Origin: Bacteroides sp.
GTDB taxonomy: Bacteria; Bacteroidota; Bacteroidia; Bacteroidales; SM23-62
Direction: 5' to 3'
Assembly: GCA_030640625.1 (NCBI GenBank)
Contig: DAOWJB010000060.1
Span: 1 to 34,492, forward strand
Length of the DNA: 34,492 nt
The notes below the pieces were generated by a model. The model made no database searches, had not been told where the DNA came from, and was given only the letters and a program-made list of their open reading frames with translations. A program made the position numbers and the translations under genes. Shown piece by piece: positions 1 to 8,476 of this stretch. Position 1 is the stretch's first letter. Every line of letters begins with the position of its first letter.

Positions 1-2981
1 AGCTGGTTATTGAATTTTTTATAGGGAGCATAGAAATGGGCCCGGCCAATATTGGATTCCGGAATCAAAAAAATAGGATCATCCTTCTGTACCAACCTTC
101 CATTGATTTCCAGTATCTTGTTTACCTCCAGACGGTTGGTGACCTGCTCGTCGAGGCGGTCGTTCTGGTAATCCTGCCTGAGCCTGTAGACCTCATCAGA
201 ACCCAGTGAGTCTGCCAGCTTTGAATATACCGCATCTCTTTGGAAGGATGCATCCCGCGATGCATCCTGAAAATGGAAGCGTACATAGGTCAGCCAATCT
301 TCCAGATCTGTGGAATATGATTCGTCAAAATCATTCATGTTCAACCTGGCCAGGTGCTCGAAAGCAAAGAGATCGGGATGATCCCCTAATTTCTCAACCT
401 CATGAAAAAGTAATTCAAGATTATCTTTCAGGATCTGCTGGTCTCCTCCGATATCAAGGTTCCGATTGCATTCATCAAGTTTATTTAACAGGCGTGGTAT
501 CAGAAAGGAAGTTTTGAACTGCGCTTCACTGATCTGTTGGTCATAAATGTAAAAATTTTTTTCAAAACGGTTATTCTTGGACTGCTCTACTGTGAGTGCT
601 TCGAATGCCCACCTGGATGCCATCAGGTCGCCTATTACCGGAACATAGACCTGCGAGGTAATGCTTTTATGCAGGTCATCGAATTTTACTGTCACTCCGC
701 TGAGCAATAATTGCGGGATCAGGATCAGGGGGATGAGAATGTATATGTTTACAATATGATTCATTCCGGCAGAAATATTCAGTCCCAGCATATTTGCCGT
801 AATGGCAGTACTGAAAAGGATCAGCCAGTAATTGAAGGTCATTCCCTTTATTTCAAGGATCCAGTTTCCTACAAGTACAAAAAGGAGCATTTGAACAGCC
901 GATAATGTAAACAGATAAAGGATCTTGGAATTGATATAACTGAACCAGCTCAGGTTCAGAAAAGCCTCTCTTTGCAGGATTTTCCTGTCGCGTATGATTT
1001 CCTCTGCACTGACGATGAGTCCAATGAAAATGGCTACGATAACCGACATGAAAAGGTAAGCCGGCAGATTTTTATTTTCACTGAATATGTACTGATCGCC
1101 AGATACATACTTTGTAAAATAAGCCAGGATGAGTGCCAGGAACGGTGCTTCAATCAGGCTGAGTATGACATATTGCCGGTTGGTCAGTTTGGAGATAAGG
1201 TTACGCAGAAAAAATACCTTGAACTGTACATTGATGTCAGGTATCCTGAAAGAGGTTGCCGGCAATATTTTTTTTGCCTCTTTTTGAACAATATCCGCTG
1301 CGATATTTTCCTGGTAATGCTCGTACCAGGTTTCTGGTGATATTTTCCTTTCCTGTGAGTACTTTCCCTTTTCATCAACCAGCTTTGCTTCTACGATCTG
1401 AAGGATCTGGTCCGGATTAACATGACCGCAACTGCTGCATTCTGCCTCACTTACCTCTGCAAAGCTGCTAAGTTTCTTAAAGTAAACGATGGCATCCACG
1501 GGATTTCCTGAGTAGATTGGGAATCCCCCCTTATCAAGCACCCAGAGCTTATCGAACATCTTAAAAACATTTGAACTGGGCTGGTGTATATTGGCAATAA
1601 CGAGTTTGCCCTTGATCGTTTGTTCCTTGAGCAGGCGAATTACGTTTTCTGCATCCATGGAAGATAAACCGGAGGTAGGTTCATCTATAAATAAAACGGA
1701 TGGTTCCCGCATTAGTTCCAGGCCAATGTTCAATCTTTTCCTTTGTCCACCACTGATCAACTTATTCAGGGGTGACCCTACCTTAAAATCTTTAATTTCA
1801 GTGAGATCCAGGTCATTGAGTATGTTTGCCACGGTTTCTGCCAACTGTCTTTCGGAATAATTCCCGAAACACAAACGGGCATTATAGTAAAGATTCTGGT
1901 AGACTGTGAGTTCTTCAAAAAGGAGGTCATCCTGTGGGATAAACCCAATAATCCCTTTAATTTTGAAACGGTCCCTGTGCAGGTCATAATTGTTTATGGT
2001 GATTTTGCCGTTGTTCAGGGGCAGTTGTCCGCTCAGCAGGTTGAGGAGGGTGGATTTCCCGACACCTGATCCACCCATGATCCCGATCATTTGCCCGGAA
2101 TCCTCTGAGAATGAAAACCTGCGGATGCCGTTTTCGCTGTTCTTGAAACGAAATTCAATGTCGACCGCATTCATGGTGATCCTGATCTCCTGGGAGGACT
2201 GCAGTAACCTGCTGGCAATTTCTGAATAATATATTGACCCGAATCCACTACCGCGGATGATAGAACCGTTATCAAAGAGATGGACCTTCCCGGTGTCCAG
2301 CAGGTTCCCATCTATTGTCAGTGTATCCGGGCCCTGGTATTTCAAGACAGAAACGTTCAGGCTTTTAAAATGCAGGAAGATTATCTTTCCTTCAATCCCC
2401 GGTTTTATGATCTTGTTCTTCTCAGCCTCGTCTATGGGCCGGTTTTTCTCAATCCAGTCCCCCTCCAACTCATCATACGACACCGGGCTTTCAGTCTGAA
2501 CGTAGATGGTATATTCATCAGGGATCTGCTCCTCTTTTTCTTCCTCCAAAAAAAGGATTGCGTTGTTGAGTTCTATTCCTGTGATGGAAAAGGTTTCTGC
2601 CACCAGGGTAACGAATTCCCGTTCCAGTTCAGAGACGAATTTATCTTCCAGGATGAATTCAATAAGACGCAACAGCACAAGGATCCGTTCATTCCTGTTC
2701 AACTCTTTTGTGATCTGCGTACAGATCCTGGTCAGGTTCTCAGTATCGAGAACAGTTGTTTGAAATCCGGTATCTTCCTGGGGAATGGCAAGATCGCGCT
2801 GGTAAAAGTCAAGGTAATTGTCGAACAAATGGAGATATTCCTCAATAACTTCCTTTTTATTCAGGTATCTCAAGAGGTAGGACTGAACGATATTTCTGCC
2901 CGCATCTGTAATACCTTCTTTTCTCACTGTGGCAAAAACAGCGAAAAGATGCATCAGGGCGTTGAGAATAGATTCGCTCAT
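1..2981 (-). CDS. ABC transporter, fused ATPase/permease (ABCG-like), with TerB-like N-terminal extension; partial at window edge
   Basis: This open frame starts at ATG 2981 and runs off the left edge, so the ORF track misses it. My translation gives at least 993 residues. Residues 1-150 are helical and resemble a TerB-type domain. Residues 195-255 form a beta-rich segment of unknown type. The ATPase follows, with Walker A GGSGVGKST (303-311), signature ISGGQRKRL, Walker B VLFIDEP and H-loop NIHQPS. Next comes a Cys pair (CSSCGH) and then an ABC2-type membrane domain with about six hydrophobic helices. After it is a long hydrophilic stretch that is still open at base 1. The order ATPase then permease matches ABCG half-transporters, which normally dimerise; the substrate is not readable. 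It follows a terminator and probably has its own promoter, where only a near-consensus TACTTTTA is visible. All + strand ORFs over it are shadows. Confidence 0.9.
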   Translation of the reverse strand, partial: MSESILNALMHLFAVFATVRKEGITDAGRNIVQSYLLRYLNKKEVIEEYLHLFDNYLDFYQRDLAIPQEDTGFQTTVLDTENLTRICTQITKELNRNERILVLLRLIEFILEDKFVSELEREFVTLVAETFSITGIELNNAILFLEEEKEEQIPDEYTIYVQTESPVSYDELEGDWIEKNRPIDEAEKNKIIKPGIEGKIIFLHFKSLNVSVLKYQGPDTLTIDGNLLDTGKVHLFDNGSIIRGSGFGSIYYSEIASRLLQSSQEIRITMNAVDIEFRFKNSENGIRRFSFSEDSGQMIGIMGGSGVGKSTLLNLLSGQLPLNNGKITINNYDLHRDRFKIKGIIGFIPQDDLLFEELTVYQNLYYNARLCFGNYSERQLAETVANILNDLDLTEIKDFKVGSPLNKLISGGQRKRLNIGLELMREPSVLFIDEPTSGLSSMDAENVIRLLKEQTIKGKLVIANIHQPSSNVFKMFDKLWVLDKGGFPIYSGNPVDAIVYFKKLSSFAEVSEAECSSCGHVNPDQILQIVEAKLVDEKGKYSQERKISPETWYEHYQENIAADIVQKEAKKILPATSFRIPDINVQFKVFFLRNLISKLTNRQYVILSLIEAPFLALILAYFTKYVSGDQYIFSENKNLPAYLFMSVIVAIFIGLIVSAEEIIRDRKILQREAFLNLSWFSYINSKILYLFTLSAVQMLLFVLVGNWILEIKGMTFNYWLILFSTAITANMLGLNISAGMNHIVNIYILIPLILIPQLLLSGVTVKFDDLHKSITSQVYVPVIGDLMASRWAFEALTVEQSKNNRFEKNFYIYDQQISEAQFKTSFLIPRLLNKLDECNRNLDIGGDQQILKDNLELLFHEVEKLGDHPDLFAFEHLARLNMNDFDESYSTDLEDWLTYVRFHFQDASRDASFQRDAVYSKLADSLGSDEVYRLRQDYQNDRLDEQVTNRLEVNKILEINGRLVQKDDPIFLIPESNIGRAHFYAPYKKFNNQ

Positions 2982-3019
2982 AGAAATCTCTCTTAGGTAA
3001 GGTAAAAGTAGTGATTTTT

Positions 3020-3064
3020 AAAAAAAATGCCCACCAGATTCTCAACATGAAAAATCTGACGGGC
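3020..3064 (-). terminator. Intrinsic terminator of the 3090-3935 lipoprotein gene
   Basis: Read on the minus strand, GCCCGTCAGATT pairs with AATCTGGTGGGC (12-bp arms, two central mismatches, 12-nt loop) and is followed by a run of eight T. It lies 26 bases past the lipoprotein stop and before the ABC transporter start, so it separates two genes on the same strand. Confidence 0.75.
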
Positions 3065-3089
3065 TTTATGATGTGTTTGCTCCGGTGAT

Positions 3090-3935
3090 CTAGGTAATGA
3101 TCATGTTACGGAGTTTTTCAGTTTTCTTGATAAGTTCCTCCAGTTGTTTAGTAGTGAATTCGCTGCCGGCACTCTTGAAAATCTCCTGCAGCCCTGAAAG
3201 TCCCTCATGAATATCAGCACCTGTATCAATGACCCTGATGGGATCCAGCACTTCCATGAGCTTTTCCAGTGAAGTATTTTGTGCGATTATGATATCAATG
3301 ATCTCTGAATTATCCTTGCTGATTATACTTATCTGCGTTGTTATGTACATGGCTTCGATCCAGCTTCCTGCCATTACCAGGAGGGACATGTCATCCTGCT
3401 CATTCGAAACAAGGTACTTATAGGTATTATAGAAGGAATCTGAAATGATGATGATCAGTGAATCTACATTGTCAAGGTTGTTCTCAATGCGATTTACCAT
3501 GTCATCGTTGAATGAACCATTGATTTCCAGCTCGTCGATAAGATCGGAAGAAACATTCAGGTAGTGCATGGTCTCCTGTGTCTGGTTATAGGTGGCTGCG
3601 TAACTGAGGTCCGCACCGTATACACCCAGGTTCAATGCTTTGCTCTTAAGGCTGATATATCTATCTACGTTATCCACAGGATTACAGAGATTGAGTATAT
3701 AGCTCGCACCGGCTTCAACCAATAGTTTGGTAACATCGAAGGAAGTGGGAAGAGGGTATTCCGATATCTCCTTGATAACATCTGCCTTGCCATCGTAGGA
3801 TTCCTCCGTTGCTGGACCGGTTGTTGTGCTTTCATTTGAGGATTTTTGATTCTTGCAGGCTGAGACTGAGAGAACCAGGAGAGCAGCCAAAAGGATGGAT
3901 ATTGATCCATTGGATCGGGTTTTTGTATTTTTCAT
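3090..3935 (-). CDS. Lipoprotein of unknown function, largely helical
   Basis: I do not recognise the family. The track begins at 3977, but the start at 3935 is preferred. It gives a clean lipoprotein signal (MKNTKTRS, hydrophobic core, lipobox VSAC), and a TATTTTTG promoter element lies at 3975-3982, which would overlap the longer start. The mature part (about 240 residues after the lipidated Cys) has a Ser/Thr-rich linker and then mostly amphipathic helices. Those helices are rich in Ile, Leu, Asp and Asn and contain no Cys-rich or obvious catalytic motif. It is probably anchored in the envelope. It is transcribed alone, divergently from the aldose epimerase gene, and ends at a strong terminator. 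It could be a small helical sensor or scaffold, but nothing in the sequence decides this. Confidence 0.8.
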   Translation of the reverse strand: MKNTKTRSNGSISILLAALLVLSVSACKNQKSSNESTTTGPATEESYDGKADVIKEISEYPLPTSFDVTKLLVEAGASYILNLCNPVDNVDRYISLKSKALNLGVYGADLSYAATYNQTQETMHYLNVSSDLIDELEINGSFNDDMVNRIENNLDNVDSLIIIISDSFYNTYKYLVSNEQDDMSLLVMAGSWIEAMYITTQISIISKDNSEIIDIIIAQNTSLEKLMEVLDPIRVIDTGADIHEGLSGLQEIFKSAGSEFTTKQLEELIKKTEKLRNMIIT

Positions 3936-3974
3936 TGTGCAGGAATTAGCTGTGTTGTAAAATTTAATTGAATC

Positions 3975-3982
3975 CAAAAATA
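3975..3982 (-). promoter_or_regulatory. Bacteroidota-type -7 promoter element for the lipoprotein gene
   Basis: TATTTTTG (consensus TAnnTTTG) reads on the minus strand 40 bases upstream of ATG 3935. No TTG was found at the expected -33 distance, so this rests on the -7 element alone. Confidence 0.5.
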
Positions 3983-4034
3983 TAAAGTTTTATCAAGATA
4001 TTTAATGAAATGTATAATTACTTCTCCAAATTAC

Positions 4035-4042
4035 TATTTTTG
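4035..4042 (+). promoter_or_regulatory. Bacteroidota-type -7 promoter element for galM
   Basis: TATTTTTG lies 27 bases upstream of ATG 4070. It is the same octamer as the divergent element at 3975-3982. It falls inside the longer ORF-track reading frame (4010 start) and so supports the later start. No clear -33 TTG. Confidence 0.5.
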
Positions 4043-4069
4043 TCACTGTACTCCCCAACAATCAAATCC

Positions 4070-5104
4070 ATGAAAGTCATACGGGAAATATTTGGCAATT
4101 TACCGGGTAAGGCTGATGCAAGCCTGTATACCATTACAAACTCCAATGATGTAACACTGAAAGTATCTGATTATGGGGGCATCATCCAATCCATTCTGGT
4201 GCCTGACAAGAACGGTAAGCCGGGCGATGTGGTACTTGGATTCGACAACCTGGAGGGATATCTGCAGGATCAACCTTACATAGGTACCCTTGTTGGAAGG
4301 TATGCCGGCAGGATTGCAAAAGGCAGCTTCGTACTGGATGGCACCGAGTACAATTTGGCCCGGAACCATGGCCAGAATCACATTCACGGTGGCATAGTTG
4401 GATTCGACAAGGTACTCTGGCAGGCTTCAGAATTTGCTAATAAAAAGGGAGCCGGAGTTACACTTAAGTACATAAGCCATGACATGGAGGAGGGATATCC
4501 CGGTTTCCTCAGGGTAAGTGTTTCCTATACACTGGATGATGAGAACCAGGTTTGCCTGGATTACCAGGCAAGCACAGATAAGGCCACGCATCTTAACCTG
4601 ACGAATCATGCCTACTTCAACCTGAATGGAGCAGCCGCGGAGATTTATGATCATGAATTAATGATCGCTTCCTCAGCATATGTCGTCACTGATCACGATC
4701 TGATACCTACTGGTGAGATAGGGTCGGTGGAGGGGAGTCCCCTGGACTTCAGGGTCCCCAAACTTATCGGGAAGGATATCCATGAGGTTGAAGGGGGATT
4801 CGATCATTGTTACGTATTGGAAGGGGATGGTAAAGAACCCTTGCTGGCCGCCAGGGTTGTGCATCAGGAAAGTGGAAGGGTCATGGAGACATATACGACA
4901 GAACCCGGTGTGCAGTTTTACAGCTCCAATTTTCTTGCTGGCATTACAGGAAGAGGGGGGATCCCGTACCGGAAACACCTTGCTCTCTGCCTTGAGACAC
5001 AACATTATCCCAATTCTCCGAATATTCCAGGATTTCCTTTAACCATTCTGCGCCCGGGGAAAACTTACAACCAGCGGACAATTTATAAATTTACAACCCT
5101 ATAG
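4070..5104 (+). CDS. galM: Aldose 1-epimerase (mutarotase)
   Basis: This enzyme interconverts alpha and beta anomers of galactose, glucose and related sugars. The 344-residue length from ATG 4070 is normal for the family. The expected active-site residues are visible: His106 in NHIHGG, His180 (the general acid) in LTNHAYFNL, Asp245 in GGFDHCY and Glu309 (the base) in LCLETQ. The ORF-track start at 4010 adds 20 residues with no family match and would span the putative promoter, so 4070 is used. No signal peptide follows this start, so a cytoplasmic location is inferred. The next gene starts 23 bases downstream and is probably co-transcribed. galK lies about 5 kb away on the other strand, so the Leloir genes are not clustered and no galT or galE is present. 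Confidence 0.93.
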   Translation: MKVIREIFGNLPGKADASLYTITNSNDVTLKVSDYGGIIQSILVPDKNGKPGDVVLGFDNLEGYLQDQPYIGTLVGRYAGRIAKGSFVLDGTEYNLARNHGQNHIHGGIVGFDKVLWQASEFANKKGAGVTLKYISHDMEEGYPGFLRVSVSYTLDDENQVCLDYQASTDKATHLNLTNHAYFNLNGAAAEIYDHELMIASSAYVVTDHDLIPTGEIGSVEGSPLDFRVPKLIGKDIHEVEGGFDHCYVLEGDGKEPLLAARVVHQESGRVMETYTTEPGVQFYSSNFLAGITGRGGIPYRKHLALCLETQHYPNSPNIPGFPLTILRPGKTYNQRTIYKFTTL

Positions 5105-5127
5105 GGCCACTCGCCCACAAACGCTTC

Positions 5128-6102
5128 ATGTATAACAGAAGGAAATTTTTGCTCTCCTCCCTTGCCGCCTCGATAGGAATCAGCCTTCCTGCTTCCGGGC
5201 ATAAAGAATACCGATACCGGTCTGACAGGTCTGGATTTGACGGTCCTGTTATCATCTCCACCTGGGAGCATGGTCTGGCTGCCAATCTTGCCGCCTGGAA
5301 AAAGCTTACTGCCGGTAAATCTGTCCTTGATGCTGTTGAAGCAGGGGTCATGGTAAGCGAAGCTGACCCGGCCGTCAGCAGTGTTGGCTATGGTGGATTT
5401 CCTGACAGCCAGGGAGAAGTAACCCTGGATGCCTGCATCATGGGTCCGGAAGGTGATGCAGGTTCCGTAGCTTGCCTGAAACATATTTTGCACCCGATAT
5501 CGGTGGCCAGGCTGGTTATGGAAAAAACCCCGCATGTTATGCTGGTCGGGGAGGGAGCCTTAAAATTCGCCGTGGAAGAAGGATTTCAGAAAACAGACCT
5601 GCTTACACCCGATGCAAAAAAAGCCTGGGAGAAATGGAAACAAAAAAGTATGGTTCCCGATGACTTCAATGGCGGGCACGATACCATCGGTATGATTGCC
5701 CTTGGGGCAGGGGCTGATGTTGCCGGCGCCTGTACCACCAGCGGGTTGAGTTATAAATTGCCTGGCAGGGTGGGGGATTCACCCATTATTGGAGCCGGAC
5801 TCTTTGTGGATAATGAAGTTGGAGGAGCCGCAGCTACAGGTCACGGGGAACTGGTAATGAAAACACTCGGATCTTTTCTGGTTGTGGAATTAATGAGAAC
5901 CGGGTTATCCCCTGAAGCGGCATGCCGGTCAGCACTTAATAGGATTGCAGAAAAAATCCCCTTGAAACCTGATTACCAGGTTGGATTTATCGCCATAAAT
6001 AAAGGGGGAGAAACCGCAGGATACGGATTACAGAAATCCTTCGAATACGCGGTTATGAAAGAAGGCAAGAACCAGCTGTTCAAGGCGGGGTCATTATTTT
6101 GA
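5128..6102 (+). CDS. N4-(beta-N-acetylglucosaminyl)-L-asparaginase (glycosylasparaginase), Ntn hydrolase with Tat-like signal
   Basis: The family cleaves the GlcNAc-Asn bond of deglycosylated glycopeptides. It is made as a precursor that cuts itself before a Thr, which becomes the N-terminal nucleophile. Here the processing site is HD|TIGMIALG, with Thr186 as the nucleophile, giving an alpha chain of about 185 and a beta chain of about 138 residues. The beta-chain motifs TTSGLSYKLPGRVGDSPIIG and GGAAATGHGE are present. Total length is 324 residues. The N-terminus NRRKFLLSSLAASIG has the twin-arginine pattern and a hydrophobic core ending near PASG, so folded export to the periplasm is inferred. 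The gene follows galM closely, and together they suggest glycoprotein-sugar scavenging. The main alternative is a related isoaspartyl peptidase, but the GlcNAc-asparaginase-type motifs fit better. Confidence 0.9.
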   Translation: MYNRRKFLLSSLAASIGISLPASGHKEYRYRSDRSGFDGPVIISTWEHGLAANLAAWKKLTAGKSVLDAVEAGVMVSEADPAVSSVGYGGFPDSQGEVTLDACIMGPEGDAGSVACLKHILHPISVARLVMEKTPHVMLVGEGALKFAVEEGFQKTDLLTPDAKKAWEKWKQKSMVPDDFNGGHDTIGMIALGAGADVAGACTTSGLSYKLPGRVGDSPIIGAGLFVDNEVGGAAATGHGELVMKTLGSFLVVELMRTGLSPEAACRSALNRIAEKIPLKPDYQVGFIAINKGGETAGYGLQKSFEYAVMKEGKNQLFKAGSLF

Positions 6103-6140
6103 ATGTGAACCCCCTGAACGTTACAGCAGTGAGACTCTTC

Positions 6141-6175
6141 ACTAGACAGAGGCTTGTCTGTAAACCCTGTCTAGT
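6141..6175. repeat. Inverted repeat between convergent genes (possible bidirectional terminator)
   Basis: ACTAGACAG and CTGTCTAGT form perfect 9-bp arms around a 17-base loop. No T-run follows on either strand, so termination is only a guess. The right arm contains the stop codon of the minus-strand membrane-protein gene. Confidence 0.45.
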
Positions 6176-6419
6176 CCTTCTGCAGACGGTTGTATAGCCA
6201 GGCGAAGGCCGCTCCCACGATCAGACCGTCTAGGAATCCGTAGATCAGTCCAAGCAGACTCCCCAGCGGAGAGATGGTAAAATAGGGAAAGACTTTACCC
6301 ACCAGGGTGGGTTGTCCCACACTTATCTGTCTGATATACAGCCACCAGGTAAAAAGGAATATAAGCAGGCCCCAGATGATTCCTGCACTTAAGGCAAATG
6401 CACGTACGTTTAGTCGCAT
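6171..6419 (-). CDS. Small two-helix membrane protein (family often annotated as 'bacteriophage holin')
   Basis: This 82-residue protein has a first hydrophobic segment at about residues 8-28 (ALSAGIIWGLLIFLFTWWLY). A second glycine-rich one lies at about 52-77 (LGSLLGLIYGFLDGLIVGAAFAWLYN). The pattern RLNVRAFAL...WGL, the central TISPLGSLLGL and the GFLDG...AWLYNRL end match, from memory, a small conserved membrane family found in many environmental bacteria. Automated pipelines often call that family 'bacteriophage holin'. No phage genes are nearby, so that name should not be read as function. The gene is single and convergent with the glycosylasparaginase gene, and its last codons sit in the inverted repeat at 6141-6175. 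Role unknown. Confidence 0.75.
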   Translation of the reverse strand: MRLNVRAFALSAGIIWGLLIFLFTWWLYIRQISVGQPTLVGKVFPYFTISPLGSLLGLIYGFLDGLIVGAAFAWLYNRLQKD

Positions 6420-6493
6420 GGAAAATGAAATTATGGTTTATACTTACTACAGAGGAAAGTTACAAAATTCCGGGAGGATTATGCAGAAAACAA

Positions 6494-6523
6494 TTTGTCC
6501 CAATAAACGTTTTATTATTTTTG
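6494..6523 (+). promoter_or_regulatory. Promoter (-33/-7, Bacteroidota type) for the M1 peptidase gene
   Basis: TTTG (6494-6497), an 18-base spacer and TATTTTTG (6516-6523) lie 21 bases upstream of ATG 6545. This is one of the two best-spaced promoters in the window. Confidence 0.6.
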
Positions 6524-6544
6524 GACCATGATTTAAGACTTTAG

Positions 6545-8473
6545 ATGAAGAGATATTTACTCACTATTATATTTGTACTTTCTGTACTGCGTGCCCACGC
6601 CAGCGAAAAGGAGCATGTATGCTCAGGCCATCACGCATTCGGTATATCCAATGTGCCAACCCATGTAAAAGATTCTGCATTGTTGCTGTATGATGTCCAT
6701 TTCTATGGGATTGATCTGGAAGTGAATGATACCAGTACCTATATCAAAGGAAGCACCCAAATCCTGGTATCTGCTCTCGAACAAATTGATGAACTTGTAT
6801 TTGAATTATCCATTAATATGACAGTGGATTCAATATTCATCGATGGGGAAAAAGTACCGGCCTATTCACATGGGAATGACCTGGTGAAGATCACTCCGGA
6901 TGTCCCGCTAGAGGAGGGAAGACATTTCAGTACCAAAATATTTTACCATGGCACTGGCGGAAAGAATAGCATCTTTTCAGGGATATCCAACCGCTTTGAT
7001 AGTTTCTGGGGGAAGCATGTGACCTATACACTTTCTGAACCATTTCATGCGCTGGACTGGTTTGCATGCAAGCAGGTGCTCACGGATAAGGCGGATTCAG
7101 CACATGTTTATATTACAACGACTGATCGTTTGAAAGCTGGTTCCATTGGACTGCTGGCCGGTGTGGACAGCCTCCCGGGCAACAGGCTTACTCATAAATG
7201 GGAAACCCATTATCCCATAGCCTTTTACCTGCTCTCCATGTCCGTGTCAGAGTATGATGAATACAGTTTTTATATACATCCGGAACAATCGCCTGATTCC
7301 TTCCTGTTCCAGAATTATATTTATGACAGCCCTTCATACCTGCTTGAAAACAAGGATGATATTGATGCCACCGGCGATATGATGAATTTGTTTGCATGGA
7401 TTTTTGGAAACTATCCCTTCTGGCAGGAAAAATATGGTCATTGTGTTGCCCCCATGGGAGTAGGGATGGAGCACCAGACCATGACCACGCTGGTTAATTT
7501 TGGCTTTAACCTGGTGGCCCATGAACTGGCCCATCAGTGGTTCGGGGATAATGTAACCTGTGCCAGCTGGCAGGATATATGGATTAACGAAGGATTCGCC
7601 TCCTACGGGGAGTACCTTGCACTCGAGTATCTCGACTCGAAAAAGGAGGCGGATTTCTGGATGTTACGGGCTCATGAAAGGGTCTTTACCGAACCCGAAG
7701 GCAGTGTATATATACCTGAGGAGGATGCCACTGACGAGTTCCGGATTTTCAGTTCTGCCTTATCCTATAAAAAGGGAGCTGCCCTGTTGCATATGATCCG
7801 TTATGAATTGAATGATGATTCTCTCTTTTATATGACCTTAAAGAGCTTCCAGGAGCAGTTTGCCGATTCCGTGGCCACTGGCCATGATTTTTTAATGGTT
7901 CTGAACGAAATCTCCGGCAGGTCTTTTGACTGGTTTTTCGACCAGTGGTATTATGGACAGGGATATCCTGTGTTCAACTTTAACTGGTGGCAGACATCAG
8001 ACAGCCTGATTATCCTTGCAGATCAGAGGGGCAGTTCATCAGCCACACCCTTCTTTAGGACAAGCCTGGATATTGGTCTGATCCTGGAGGATGGACTGGA
8101 CACAAGCATACAGGTTAACTATGACAGTCCAACAAAACGAATACAAATCCCCATGAACCAGAAAGTGCGGGATGTGGTCGCAGATCCTTTGAACTGGATT
8201 GTTGACATCTCACAGGTGATCCATCGTTATGTGACAAATGCCTATTTCAGTGTCAGTCCGAATCCATTCCAGGATGAGCTGAACATCGTTTTCAATTCAG
8301 GGGATGCTGAGCGCGAGATTATACTTACCGATATCAATGGCCGCGTGGTAGACAGGACATTCAGCTCATATGGGACCGTCAGCCTGCATACGCATGACCT
8401 TGCCCAGGCAGTTTATCTCCTTCAGGTGATCGTCGGGAATGAAAGTTATACTGCTAAAGTAATCAGGCAATAA
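6545..8473 (+). CDS. M1 family metallopeptidase, secreted, with T9SS type A C-terminal sorting domain
   Basis: This is a zinc aminopeptidase of the gluzincin M1 family. The signal peptide is MKRYLLTIIFVLSVLRAHA. The N-terminal beta domain covers about 45-240. The catalytic domain shows GMEH (307-310, the exopeptidase motif, usually GAMEN), the zinc site HELAH (His326, Glu327, His330) and third ligand Glu349 in NEGFASY, exactly 18 residues later. A Tyr408 in YKKGA fits the transition-state Tyr. The last 75 residues, starting SVSPNPF and ending in short beta strands, are a typical Por secretion-system tail. The protein is therefore probably exported by Sec and then by T9SS to the surface or medium. 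The 642-residue length is normal for bacterial short M1 enzymes plus tail. It stands alone behind its own promoter and ends 3 bases from the convergent ppk2. Confidence 0.93.
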   Translation: MKRYLLTIIFVLSVLRAHASEKEHVCSGHHAFGISNVPTHVKDSALLLYDVHFYGIDLEVNDTSTYIKGSTQILVSALEQIDELVFELSINMTVDSIFIDGEKVPAYSHGNDLVKITPDVPLEEGRHFSTKIFYHGTGGKNSIFSGISNRFDSFWGKHVTYTLSEPFHALDWFACKQVLTDKADSAHVYITTTDRLKAGSIGLLAGVDSLPGNRLTHKWETHYPIAFYLLSMSVSEYDEYSFYIHPEQSPDSFLFQNYIYDSPSYLLENKDDIDATGDMMNLFAWIFGNYPFWQEKYGHCVAPMGVGMEHQTMTTLVNFGFNLVAHELAHQWFGDNVTCASWQDIWINEGFASYGEYLALEYLDSKKEADFWMLRAHERVFTEPEGSVYIPEEDATDEFRIFSSALSYKKGAALLHMIRYELNDDSLFYMTLKSFQEQFADSVATGHDFLMVLNEISGRSFDWFFDQWYYGQGYPVFNFNWWQTSDSLIILADQRGSSSATPFFRTSLDIGLILEDGLDTSIQVNYDSPTKRIQIPMNQKVRDVVADPLNWIVDISQVIHRYVTNAYFSVSPNPFQDELNIVFNSGDAEREIILTDINGRVVDRTFSSYGTVSLHTHDLAQAVYLLQVIVGNESYTAKVIRQ

Positions 8474-8476
8474 TCT

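Noticed and set aside
206-1860. Several + strand ORFs of 60-120 residues near the left edge
   Set aside because: All overlap the minus-strand transporter gene that runs off the window and was therefore absent from the track.
2280-2996. 238-residue + strand ORF
   Set aside because: It lies opposite the ABC transporter frame, which carries all the conserved motifs. The + product has no domain pattern and is a shadow.
6171-6419. Prophage remnant suggested by the holin-like annotation of this family
   Set aside because: No lysin, tail, integrase or attachment-site signs are near; the family is widespread outside phages.
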